NCBI RefSeq assembly: GCF_028554725.1
Contig: NC_071668.1
Span: forward strand, 60,730,232 to 60,794,231
Source of the DNA: Zeugodacus cucurbitae
Taxonomy: Eukaryota; Arthropoda; Insecta; Diptera; Tephritidae
Direction: 5' to 3'
Length of the DNA stretch: 64,000 nt
Part shown: positions 1 through 9,590 of the stretch, one piece after another
Numbering within the stretch: position 1 is the stretch's first letter
How the letters are laid out: each line of letters opens with the position of its first letter
Program-made: the position numbers and the translations under genes
The notes under the pieces: generated by a model
The model's database searches: none
Told to the model about the DNA's origin: nothing
What the model saw: the letters and a program-made list of their open reading frames with translations, nothing else

Positions 1-355
1 CACTTATCTATAAGTGTATGTATATTGTAAATACATGTGTGCGTTTTTAGATTCTAAAGCCCAGTATATACATTTACTTATCTGTGTTTACATGTAAATC
101 GATAAGATTTTGCTTGTACTGCTTCGTCTTTTTCTTAATCAAATGATATGTTACGTATACGCCGTGGTTGACGTGTTATCATTGTTCTATAGCTAAAACA
201 TACATTATAATCTATTATTAAAAGCAATGTAAATACTCTACCGCAAGTAGTATTGGAGTATGGTAAATTTAGCAGAGGTTTTCATCAAGGCTTAACTTTT
301 TGTATAAAGAATCAATCATCAAACACGCAGCAAATTAAAGAGTTTTTGAAGAAAC
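1..355. other. Gene-free AT-rich flank
   Basis: No ORF or RNA gene can be supported here. The stretch holds one minus-strand copy of the dispersed GGCGTATACGTAAC-like motif at about 150-165 (read on + as TTACGTATACGCC) and otherwise nothing recognisable. Confidence 0.6.
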
Positions 356-2183
356 AATGGGCCTCATGCATAAAACGTGAGCTTGAGCTCGGACTCCATT
401 TTTTGAGTAAAAGGTGCTTGTCGTATGCATAATAAAATTTGATGTGTTTGCTTTTTCTCGCTGCTTCGGTTTGATCTCATCTTGCTCAGTTTGAACGAAG
501 TTAGATGAGCTAGTGCTCATTGTCATATGCATAAAAACAAGCTTTTGCTTTCTTTTGTGAGCTCTTGCTCAAATTTTGTTGAGGCTGCCTTATAGTTGAC
601 TCGCGTACACTCGGAGTCGCGTTTTTGAGGAGTCAGGAGAATAATAGAGTGGTGCCCTCAGTAACATTGATAAAATTTGACTAAATTTAATATTTTGTGC
701 AGATCCTGTATTCCAAACTGGTATAATCACAAAGTTGGTACGAGAGTATAATAGTTTTGTTCACAAACTAAACGAGTTAGATATAGAGTTATACATATAT
801 ACCAAAGTGATCAGGGTGACGAGTAGAGTTCAAATCCGGATATCTGTCTTTCTGTCCGTCCGTCTAACTTGAGTAAAAATAGTCACATAGCTTGTTTAAA
901 ATTGGTACACGTGTTTCTTGGCACCATAGGAAAGTTGTTTTCGAAGGTGGGCTAAATCGGACCACTGCCACGTCCACAAAATGGCGGACCCCGAAAAGGC
1001 AAAAAGTGCCATAACTAAGCCATAAATAAAGCTATGAAAGTAAAATTAGGTACAAAGGATCGCACTGTAAAGGAGCATATTTGGATGTTATATTTGTACA
1101 TATCTCGTAAACTACTAAAGCTATACCAACCAAATTTTCTACAACCATTTCTTTTAATCGGATTATAACCATGCCCACCTCCTATACAAAAGTTATGTTG
1201 AAAACTACTAAAAATGCTATAATTCATTAAGGAAAACCACCAGAAACCTTAAATTTCATTATAAAGATGGTACAGAAGAGCTGCACTCAAAATGGTATAC
1301 AAAATTTTAAATGGGTGTGGTACCACTTATGGGTCCAAAACCGTATCACAGAAACTAATCCTCCAATTCCAATGAAATTCGGTTCATAATAATTTCCTGT
1401 CATCCCAATAATATGTTGTGAAAATAGGCCAAATCGGTTGTGAAGTCAATCTGAATCGTTTACTATAAAGTAAACACTAGTGAAGATATCGGAACAGAAC
1501 TTTGCACAAATACTGCATTTATAGTTTCGCATTGCCCTTCTAAAAACCGAAATTGGACCATAAGTTTAAAATTTATAGAGAATATTTTTCTTTTAATAAT
1601 ATATCTCCGTGACAAAAATGGGTTAAATCGGGTCATAACTTCACCTAGCTCCCATATATCTAATATTAAAGTTTCCAACTTTGAATGTACTTTATACCAT
1701 ATATATGACGAATATGTGGGTCAAATTGTGTGTTATAGTAATAACATTAAATGATTAATCGCAATTTAGAGAGTATAAAATGTTCGGTTACACCCGATCG
1801 TAGTTCTTTCCCTGTTAATTTAATTTTTGCTCAATTTCTTTTACACATGTTATTTTTAATGCTTGGTAATTTAGCCTTTTCTAGTAAATATTTATTTTGT
1901 TTTAGTTTTTCTATTAATAATTTAGAAATGTCGTAAGTTTCTATTTTATTATTATTATTTGATCCTACTTCTACTCCACTTTCACTTGACGACACGTTCG
2001 CACTTCTATAACAATTAGATGTTTGATCTCCTTTTGCTCAAGTAATTGCAATTTGTTTGAACTCAATTTTATGCATACGAAATTGAGCAAAAGCTGTTGC
2101 TGTTTGATCGAACTCGACTTACGAGAAATTGCTCACATGCCTCAACTCAGCGCTTTTACTCGTTTTTATGCATGAGGCCCATT
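356..2183. mobile_element. Unclassified TIR element (1.83 kb) with nested repeat
   Basis: The sequence AATGGGCCTCATGCATAAAA at 356-375 recurs as its exact reverse complement at 2164-2183, giving perfect 20-bp terminal inverted repeats. Just inside both ends are further ATGCATAA motifs (about 424, 524 and 2071) and many GAGC/GCTC words, like the subterminal repeats of DNA transposons. A family A repeat sits in the middle (about 735-1817) and probably inserted later, so the original element was roughly 0.75 kb. No transposase ORF is present, which makes it a MITE or foldback-like element. The only possible target duplication is a 2-bp AT if GGGCC is taken as the true terminus, so I do not assign a superfamily. 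Confidence 0.7.
735..1817 (+). mobile_element. Family A repeat, copy 1 (degenerate, full-span)
   Basis: It starts at a degenerate GTACGAGAGTATAATAG end and runs to GAGAGTATAAAATGTTCGG and a decayed tail near 1817. Internally it shares the same order of blocks as the copies at 6918, 30373 and 37886: a TCTGTC/CGTC-rich tract (about 842-865), AACTTGAGTAAAAAT, a GCCACG...CAAAATGGCGG block, CTCGTAAACTACTAAAGCTATA, and AAAACCGTATC. It has no coding capacity. It matters because it preserves, at about 1249-1260, the uninterrupted site (TTAAATTTCAT) into which a Helitron inserted in the 6.9-8.5 kb copy. Confidence 0.7.
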
Positions 2184-2621
2184 AAATCATGAATGTCGGT
2201 GAAAAATTCCATTCTTTTTGTTCGGATTTTGATCGTGCATAGGAAAAAATGTTGAAAGCATTGTTGGAAAAGTTTGTAAATATATTCAAATTTATATTTT
2301 TATTTGGAACCACTCTTCTCAAATACCTGTTTAGTATGATTTACAGTTTCTAGACTATGACAATGCAATTTTTAATGAAATTAGAAAATATAACTGACAT
2401 ATCAGTTTTAAGATTTTGTAATTGTCATAAGGTACTTTTTAAAACTTTTTAACATTAAACTACTAATAGCAATTTCATGATCATTAATTAAAAAATATGA
2501 AATTATATTATCGAAATTTATGGTTAGTTGTAATGTCAAAATTAAAAAACAAACTCATTCGTTTCGATTTTTGTATTACTCTGTAAATTTGAATAAATAG
2601 AGAACGGTCAACTAAATAAAC
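2184..2621. other. Gene-free stretch
   Basis: AT-rich DNA right of the TIR element. I see no ORF, repeat or RNA gene. Confidence 0.5.
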
Positions 2622-2735
2622 AACAGGTGCAACCAACACGAACTATGTCAGCCTCAAAAACCAACGCAGAAACACTGTTGCCAACAGTTACTACTAGTAA
2701 TAGAAAAGTAAAGTCCTCTCTAGACGAAAAAAATT
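2622..2735 (+). repeat. Ancient RTE fragment (C-terminal region)
   Basis: About 110 bp align in order with the RTE copies at 27.97-28.09 kb and 20.2 kb: CAACACGAACTATGTCAGCCTC, then CCAACGCAGAAACACT, TTGCCAACAG and AAAGTAAAGTCCTCTCTAGACGA, matching the segment that encodes the linker after the reverse transcriptase. It has many substitutions and indels, so it is an old remnant. The short ORF over it (2627-2818) is not a gene. Confidence 0.6.
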
Positions 2736-4072
2736 GCAAACTGAAAACTAAATTCAAAAAAGTTTACATCGTCAGAGCAGAGAGTCTTCACAGAGCTAAT
2801 AGAAGATACCAAAATTGAAATTAGTTTATTATGAGTAAGAAATAATATCAATTTAAAATTTTGTAATTGATATGTATGTTTCCGAGATCGATTATCTGAG
2901 GATGTATTTAATATTGTAATAGAAATACTAATTTCGAAATAATTATTCGTAGAGTTAGGTAGGAGAGGGGAGTAACATTTTCGTTTGTAAATTGACTTGT
3001 TTGGATTCCGGTCAAATGGTCTATTGAATACACTTATATTGTATAATCGAAGCTCAAGCAATGTACTTATGATTCAACGTAAAAAGCTGCTGCTTTTTAG
3101 TTACCTTAGGTATAAGTTAGTGTTAAGTGCTGTTAAACTAGTAACAGTAGAAAAAACTAGTAGTTATTTATACTTGTTACTGTTGCAAAAGACTTCATTT
3201 ACCACAAAAATGCGCACCGTCATTTTCCCACACTCACTACGTGCTGGTGATTAATAGACACAGCAAATGTTGGATGACAACTAAAGTCGGGCGTTGTCAA
3301 CGCTCTTGTTACAGGGATTTTTTAACTTCCCGATCTGACGCTGTTGTCCACAGCTTGGTACATGTTGTACGTGTGGATATTTATGCTAAGTACTTAAGCA
3401 CAAAAAAGTGGCTATAAATGGCTAAGTGGCGTTGTTAGCTTAAGAGGATTTGTTTGATATATCGACATTACTTTGCCACAGATGCAACCTTAATATAGTA
3501 CTGAATCAAATGAAGGTAATAATTGTGTTGAGGTGAAGCTGAAAACTATTTATTTTGTTTTCAAGTTTTTCAAGTATAATTAGTTGAAACCATTTCGACG
3601 TTTTGCTATTGAATTTCTTTCTATGGCAAACAATGTCCAACGGGTAACCTCTTGTTCTGAAAATATTTAGTTTCGAAACTATCAAGAAGGTTACCATTTT
3701 GGTAAAAGAAAAATAATTGCATTTTCAGCTGATACAAAAACGTAATAAGAGCATGTTTCACATTGCATCCTTTTACATATGTATTCCATTTCGCTCTCAG
3801 TGTGTAGACACATAGATTACCGCATTTTCACTGAATCTGTATTTCTTTGAACTCTCCTACATTCACAACCGTAAGTGATCTGAGAAGAGAGACATTCACT
3901 TAACTTGTCTCCCATTCCACATTTCACGCAACTAATCACCTCAATTAGCAACAAACAAAGCGTCGCAATGAAATTGTCGTAATATTTTTTATCGTCAACT
4001 CACAGCACTTAATGAATGGTCCCAGACAATTGCCTTAAGCAACAATCCCTCTAAGCGCTAATAAGGGAGAGA

Positions 4073-4083
4073 ATATAAAAGGC
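4073..4083 (+). promoter_or_regulatory. Candidate TATA-box core promoter
   Basis: ATATAAAAGGCG is a strong match to an insect TATA box. A transcription start would fall near 4103-4106 (in AATCACAAAACTG). About 70 bases further on there is an ATG (4175) opening a 9-codon ORF that runs into GTAAGT at 4202. The arrangement TATA, leader, ATG, splice donor is suggestive of a short first coding exon, but none of the individual signals is rare in AT-rich DNA. Confidence 0.3.
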
Positions 4084-4174
4084 GAAAACAAAGAGGAATC
4101 ACAAAACTGAAAGGGAGGTAGTGTGTGTGCCCTTGAGTGATGAGACTGGTTGTGGCGCTGTGTTACAAACAAGC

Positions 4175-4201
4175 ATGTCAATTGTAGATTTGACTTTTAA
4201 T
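4175..4201 (+). CDS. Possible short first coding exon (speculative)
   Basis: The ORF begins ATGTCAATTGTAGATTTG and reaches a consensus splice donor GTAAGT at 4202-4207 after nine codons. It lies about 100 bp downstream of a TATA box. Encoded residues MSIVDLTFN carry no domain information. The partner exon was not found. It may equally be chance, and I give it only because the order of signals is correct. Confidence 0.15.
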
Positions 4202-6304
4202 GTAAGTTTTTTTACGGTAAGGCTGTATATACAAAGGGAAATTTGTTTATACTTATCGCGCAAAAATTCACAAACCGCAACATTTATATTTATTCAACTT
4301 TCAACACTGTTGGATTTAAGCTGAAAGGGAATAAAGAAAGTTAATAAAACAAATTGAGCAATATGGAAGAATTCTACAAGTGTTAACTTAAGTTGTTTGC
4401 TAGAAAATATCATTATATCAGGCTCGCATTTGTTTAATAACGCGTGGCATGTTAGAATATTCCCATAGCACGTTACGTTAACGCATACCTATTAAGGTTT
4501 TAGATATTATGCTATTTTAGATATATCATACTACTCTACTTGATTTATACTTAGTTACTACACGATGGTAATTGGTTATGGGAAATGCCGGCACTAATGC
4601 CTATGTCCAAGCACAAAGGTGCCTTGGTTAATAGTAATAGTAATTACGTCTTTTGAAAGGACATTTACTAGAAATACAAGAATAATAACACCATTTATTA
4701 TCACTTATAGAAGTACATATAGGCCCTTAATTTAAATCCGACGGAAAATATGCATATAAGGACATTGCATCAAAATGTATTATATTTGAACTATGTATAC
4801 GAAAATGAGAGTTACTTTTCGTTTTTAAGCAGTTGAAATTTGCTGTGAAAATAATTCAGATAAACAATAAAATAAAATATGATATTTGCTGATTGTTTAA
4901 ATGTCAAATATTGTAGATGATAAAGAAAAATAATTGCAAGAGGTTGTAAGCTTTATGTAAAGCATTTTGCTCTTTTATGAGAAAGGTTTCAGTTGAATGG
5001 TGAGAGATGTAAACAATTTACATTTTTTTATTTAAGTGTATGTATATTTTGCATATTAATGACAACGTTATATTTGTTGAATGATACAAATACTATTATT
5101 ATATATATGTACTATATTATACAAACACTGAGCATTTAATCATTTACAGTATCGAAACGCCAAAAACTTGTCAGTCAACAAAATGCAATCCAATGCAATA
5201 TTTAACAGTAATTTCATCTACAATCTTGTCTATATTAAGCCTTAATTCACCAATTTATCCAAAGTTATAAACCTTCAAATGACATTTTTTGTCCCATATC
5301 ACTGTTAAGTTCATAACAGTCGAAGCAACGAGAACCAACTTCACAGCGAACTTAATTTAAACACCAAATCTGCATCTCTGGTTTTGCATATAAATTTGGG
5401 AAGAGTAACTAATAACCTAATTTATTAATTAGTGGTTTGTCCTGAAGATTCGGTTTCATTGATAGCTGTCGTCGAATAAATCAAATATAGTAACCTAAGA
5501 ATAAGGGTACAACTAAAAATAAAAGGCATATTTAGTAAGTTAAAATTAATGCTCATATTTCTCAATATGTATAGTATTTTTCTGTATGTGTGTCTACTTA
5601 TATTGTTTATACACATACGGCGCGTCATCCTTTTATTACTGCTTCAAACAAAGCGGAAGTTAAACGCTGTCGAACGGAAAAGTGCGCAATGCAGGATGGA
5701 GAAGCAAATGTACAAACGGAAAAATAAAGCAAAAAATAAAATGAAGGAAAAAAAATATTCAAAAGGAAAATAAAGCGGGAAAAGCTGGAAGTAGTAACGA
5801 AATCAAAACATGCAATACAATTAGAAAGGGCTCCGACGTGAATGGAGTCAAGTTCATAATTTGACATTTCACTGGTAATTTATGCGGTATGTATAACTTG
5901 TACTTCTGAGCTGAGAAAGCCATTATTTGTGTTATGTTAGTTCTGTTCGTTGTCGGATTTATGCACTTATCATCTCTGTGCACAGACGAATCCATTTTTC
6001 GTCACTATTATAATATCGTTTCTTGGGCAGGTTTTAACTACCTTCATACTACTATTTTATCATACAATACACATTTTTGTTGTTTCTTCCAATCGTTTTT
6101 GTTTTCACTCCATTTCATCGTAAAAGAAGACTAACTCACTATGTGTGTTCTTTGATGTTACTCATACGCCCCGTGGCAGGCTATTGTGTGGTAAATTGTT
6201 AATTGTAGAAAACCAAAATAATAAAAGATATGATTTTATATGCTCTTTATTATCTTTTGAATATGCAAGAAACTATTTATTGCATAGTTTTTTTGTTTAC
6301 TAAT

Positions 6305-6840
6305 GCACTCAGATTTTTTAACAAAATGGAAAATGGGCGTGGCGTCGCCCACTTATTGGTCAAAAACCATATCTAAGGAACTACTCGACCGATTTCAATG
6401 AAACTTGGTTTGTAATAGTTTCCTTACATCCCAATTATATGTTGTGAAAATAGGCCAAATCGCTTCACAACCACGCCTACTTCCCATATAACCGAACTTT
6501 GAAGACAATCTGAATCGTTTACTTTACAATATATAAAGTAAGTACTAGTGAAGATATCGGTGCAGAACTTTGCACAAATACTATGTTAATAGTGTGGCAG
6601 CCCCTTTCTAAAAATCGCCGAAATCGGACCATATGTTTTCAAGGCCCCATATATCGAACACGAGGACCTCGGTGCTTCTAACCTAATATTATGGTTTCCA
6701 ACTTTCAATGGACTTTATACAATATATATGACGAATATGTGGGTCAAATTGTGTATTATATAATATAAATAAAGTTAGATAAATAAATTGCGAGAGTATA
6801 AAATGTTCGGTTACACCCAAACTTAGCCCTTCCTTACTTG
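6305..6840 (+). mobile_element. Family A repeat, copy 2 (right half only)
   Basis: It starts inside the family at the block GCACTCAGATTTTTTAACA followed by AAAATGGAAAATGGGCG, and is intact to the right end GCGAGAGTATAAAATGTTCGG and CTTCCTTACTTG at 6840. It is closely similar to 38445-38970 of copy 5. The left half is missing. It lies 77 bp from the next copy in the same orientation. Confidence 0.8.
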
Positions 6841-6917
6841 TTTTCAGTACTGTTTAATATATATTTATATTGTTAGACTTAACAACCCTCTATAATTGTT
6901 GCCCCCTCCTTACGTAA

Positions 6918-7500
6918 TTTTTATACTCTCGCAACAAATTTGCTAAGAGGGTATAATAGTTTTGTTCACATAACGGTTGTTTGTAACACATAAAACTAAA
7001 GGAGTTAGATATAGAGTCATATATAGTATACTTAAGTGATCCGTCCATCTGTGCAAGCTGTAACTAGAGTAAAAATTGAGATATCTTGATGAAACTTGGT
7101 ACACGGAAGTTTGCTTTCCAAGATGGGCGAAATCGGACCACTGCCACGCGCAGAAAATTGCGAAAACCGAAAACACGTAAATTGCCATAACTAAGCCATA
7201 AATAAAGCTCTGAAAGTTAAATTTTGTACAAATGATCGCTTTGTGAGAGGACATATTTGGATTTAATTTTTTTGAGAAAGTGGGCGTTACCCCGCCCCTA
7301 TTAAGTTTTTTATACATATCTCGTAAACTACTAAAACTATATCAACCAAATTCTCTACAGTCCTTTTTTACCCACATTCTTAAACAGTCCAAAAATGGAG
7401 TAAATCGGATTACAACCCAGTCCACATCCCATACAAAAGTTATTTTGAAAACCCCCAAAAATTCTTTAATTCATCAAGGAAAAATACCAGAGGCTTTAAA
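6918..7500 (+). mobile_element. Family A repeat, copy 3, left part
   Basis: It begins with the clear left end TTTTTATACTCTCGCAAC and contains the family blocks TAGTTTTGTTCACATAACGG, CAAGCTGTAACTAGAGTAA, GATGAAACTTGGTACACG, GTGGGCGTTACCCCGCCCC and CTCGTAAACTACTAAAAC. It is interrupted at 7500/7501 by a Helitron-like insertion and resumes at 7976. ORFs over it are shadows of repeat DNA. Confidence 0.8.
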
Positions 7501-7975
7501 TCATTCACCCCGAGTAACATAGGCTATATTTTTTGCAAGAATCTCAACTTTCTGGAGATAGTTTCGAGGTAAGGGTATCAAAAAGACTCCGTGATGGAGA
7601 ATCTTAATCTGAAACTGAAAATTGTCTTGCAAGTCATTCTCTTCGCATCGAAATCGCGTGCTAGAGAGTCGAATAAAGAGCGCTCGAGAGTCGAGTACGG
7701 AGCGTGTGCAGCGGCTTGAAGAACAAAATATTAGGAATATTAGTACAAGCTCGCACTAGGAAATCGAACTCTGAGCGTTCCCAACGCCTTCATAATCAAA
7801 GAGAAAGACATCTGACACCAAAGACAAATAAAATATTATTTCATGTTCGAATTTTCCTCATTTTACTTTTTTAAAATTAACCCAGGCAAGAAACAGGAAA
7901 GTACATATGTATGTAAAAACTTATAACTTTTGACATATTTGTTTAAACCCGAGCGAAGCTGGAGCGGTCTTCTAG
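7501..7975 (+). mobile_element. Non-autonomous Helitron-like element, 475 bp
   Basis: The insertion starts TCATTCACCCCGAGTAACAT and ends CTTCTAG, i.e. 5'-TC...CTAG-3', lying between host A (7500) and host T (7976). Removing it restores TTAAA|TTTCAT, which is exactly the sequence of the uninterrupted family A copy 1 at about 1249-1260. Insertion between A and T, no target duplication, TC start, CTRR end and a short GC-rich hairpin just before the end (CCGAGC GAA GCTGG, 7949-7962) are the defining Helitron signs. The interior has an imperfect 22-bp tandem repeat (GAGAGTCGA..., 7664-7707). There is no Rep/helicase coding sequence. Confidence 0.85.
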
Positions 7976-8553
7976 TTTCATCATAAAGAAGGTACATTCA
8001 AATTGGTACACAAAGTTTGAAATGGTCGTGGCTCCGCCATATGAATTTGGTTCATAATATTTTTCTGGTCTGTTGTGAAAATGTGTCAAATCGGTTCACA
8101 ACCACGACTACTTTCCATATAACAAAACTTTGAAGTCGATCTGAATCGTTTACTTTAGAATATATAAAGTAAGCACTAGTGAACATATCGAAACAGAACT
8201 TTGCATAAATACTGCATTTATAGTGTGGCATCGCCCTTCTAAAAATCGTCAAAACCGGAAAATAATTTTTTAAGGCCCCATGTAAAGAACATAATGACCT
8301 CCCTCAGTGCTTCTAATACATTTTTAACGATATAGGTAAATCTGTCAGATATGTTTTGTTCAGAAAGACTCCCTTTCTTCTAATAGTGTGGCTGCGTGAC
8401 AAAAATGAGTGAAATCGGATAGAATGTAGATAGGTGGTTAAAATCGGTATATGCACTGATATTTTCTAATGAACATTATGCCGAATATGGGGGTCAAATT
8501 GTGTGTTATATTAATGAAATTAAATTAATAAATTGCGAGAATATAAAATGTTC
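7976..8553 (+). mobile_element. Family A repeat, copy 3, right part
   Basis: It continues copy 3 after the Helitron (TTTCATCATAAAGAAGG...) through GGTTCATAATATTTTTCTGG and AAGCACTAGTGAACATATCG to ATTGCGAGAATATAAAATGTTC. It is cut off there by the RTE fragment starting at about 8554. The expected tail (GGTTACACCC...CCTTACTTG) does not reappear after the RTE, so target DNA was lost or rearranged. Confidence 0.75.
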
Positions 8554-9551
8554 AACGCAAAAAACCAGTTGGTACGATGAGAATTGTCGCTCCGCAGTGG
8601 AGAGAAAACAGACTGCCTACCTCGCAACGTTGCGATCGACCACAACACGTTCGGGGTGGGATAGATATCGAGAACTGAAGAGGGAAGCGAGACGCATTTG
8701 CAGACGTAAAAAGAAAGAGGCCGAAATGCGTGAGTATGAAAAGCTTGAAAAGCTGGCCGACATGGGTAATGCTCGAAAATTTTATGAAAAGATGAGGCGA
8801 TTTACAGAAGGTTTCAAGACCGGAGCATTATCATGTAGGGACCGAGGAGGTAATCTGGTAACGGATGTCCAGAGCACACTGGGATTATGGAGGGAACACT
8901 TCTCCGACCTGCTCAATGGCAGTGAAAGTACAACACCAGGAGATGACGAACCCGATTCCCCAATCGATGACGATGGAGCAGATGTTCCATTACCCGACCA
9001 TGAAGAACAAGAACAACAAAGCGGCGGGGGCCGACGGATTACCGGCCGAGCTATTCAAATACGGCGGCGAAGAACTGATAAGGTGCTTGCATCAGCTTCT
9101 TTGTAGAATATGGTCGGAAGAAAGCATGCCTGACGATTGGAATCTTAGTGTGCTCTGCCCAATCCATGAGAAGGGAGACCCCACAATCTGCGCCAACTAC
9201 CGTGGTATAAGTCTCCTCAATATCGCATATATGGTTTTGTCGAGCGTATTATGTGAAAGACTAAAGCCCATCGTCAACGAACTGATTGGACCTTATCAGT
9301 GTGGCTTTAGACCAGGAAAATCCACAATGGACCAGATATTCACCATGCGCCAAATCTTGGAAAAGACCCGAGAGAGAAGAATCGATACTCACCATAATTT
9401 TATCGATTTTAAAGCTGCCTTCGATAGCACGAAAAAGAGCTGCCTTTATGCCGCGATGTCTGAATTTGGTATCCCTGCAAAACTAATACGGCTATGTAAG
9501 CTGAAGCAAAAAGGAGAAATGAGTGACGCGCTCTGGTGGATTCGGCTATAA
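8554..9551 (+). pseudogene. RTE reverse transcriptase remnant (frameshifted)
   Basis: Two overlapping frames carry the protein. The first (to about 9005) encodes the pre-RT linker rich in basic and acidic residues (SWYDENCRSAVERKQ...). The second (from about 9005 to 9551) encodes RT motifs: KAAGADGLPAELF, CANYRGISLLN, GPYQCGFRPGKSTMDQIF and FIDFKAAFD. The switch of frame is caused by a net loss of about 23 bases at 9005-9013 relative to the 27.07 kb copy, at a repeated GAAGAA/GAACAA run. The catalytic YADD block and the thumb are deleted. It cannot encode active enzyme. Confidence 0.9.
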
Positions 9552-9590
9552 TAGCTTAAAGCGGTTCCTACGCCAAATATATATATATAT
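8554..9590 (+). mobile_element. RTE-clade retrotransposon, 5'-truncated and internally deleted
   Basis: It aligns with the near-complete RTE at 25.4-28.6 kb from the linker after the endonuclease (about 26616) onward. It lacks the endonuclease, and about 0.94 kb is missing from the second half of RT (including the YADD motif) up to the last 40 coding bases: at 9500 the sequence jumps from ...CGGCTATGTAAGCTG to AAGCAAAAAGGAG. It ends with GCGGTTCCTACGCC and an (AT)n tail at 9576-9590, the short microsatellite tail typical of RTE elements. It sits inside family A copy 3. Confidence 0.9.

Larger units (their letters stand above)
2736..6304. other. Gene-free stretch with one candidate promoter
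   Basis: About 3.6 kb of AT-rich DNA. Short ORFs here are not credible as genes because of their composition, lack of domains and arbitrary starts. Contents noted: a candidate TATA promoter at 4073-4083, a possible short first exon at 4175-4201, and a GGCGTATGAGTAAC motif on the minus strand at about 6157-6172. Confidence 0.5.

Noticed and set aside
830..845. tRNA-like B box (GAGTTCAAATCCG) in family A copy 1, also near 38027
   Set aside because: It fits the Pol III B-box pattern, but there is no A box at the right distance and the site is altered in copy 4, so family A is not called a SINE and no tRNA is present.
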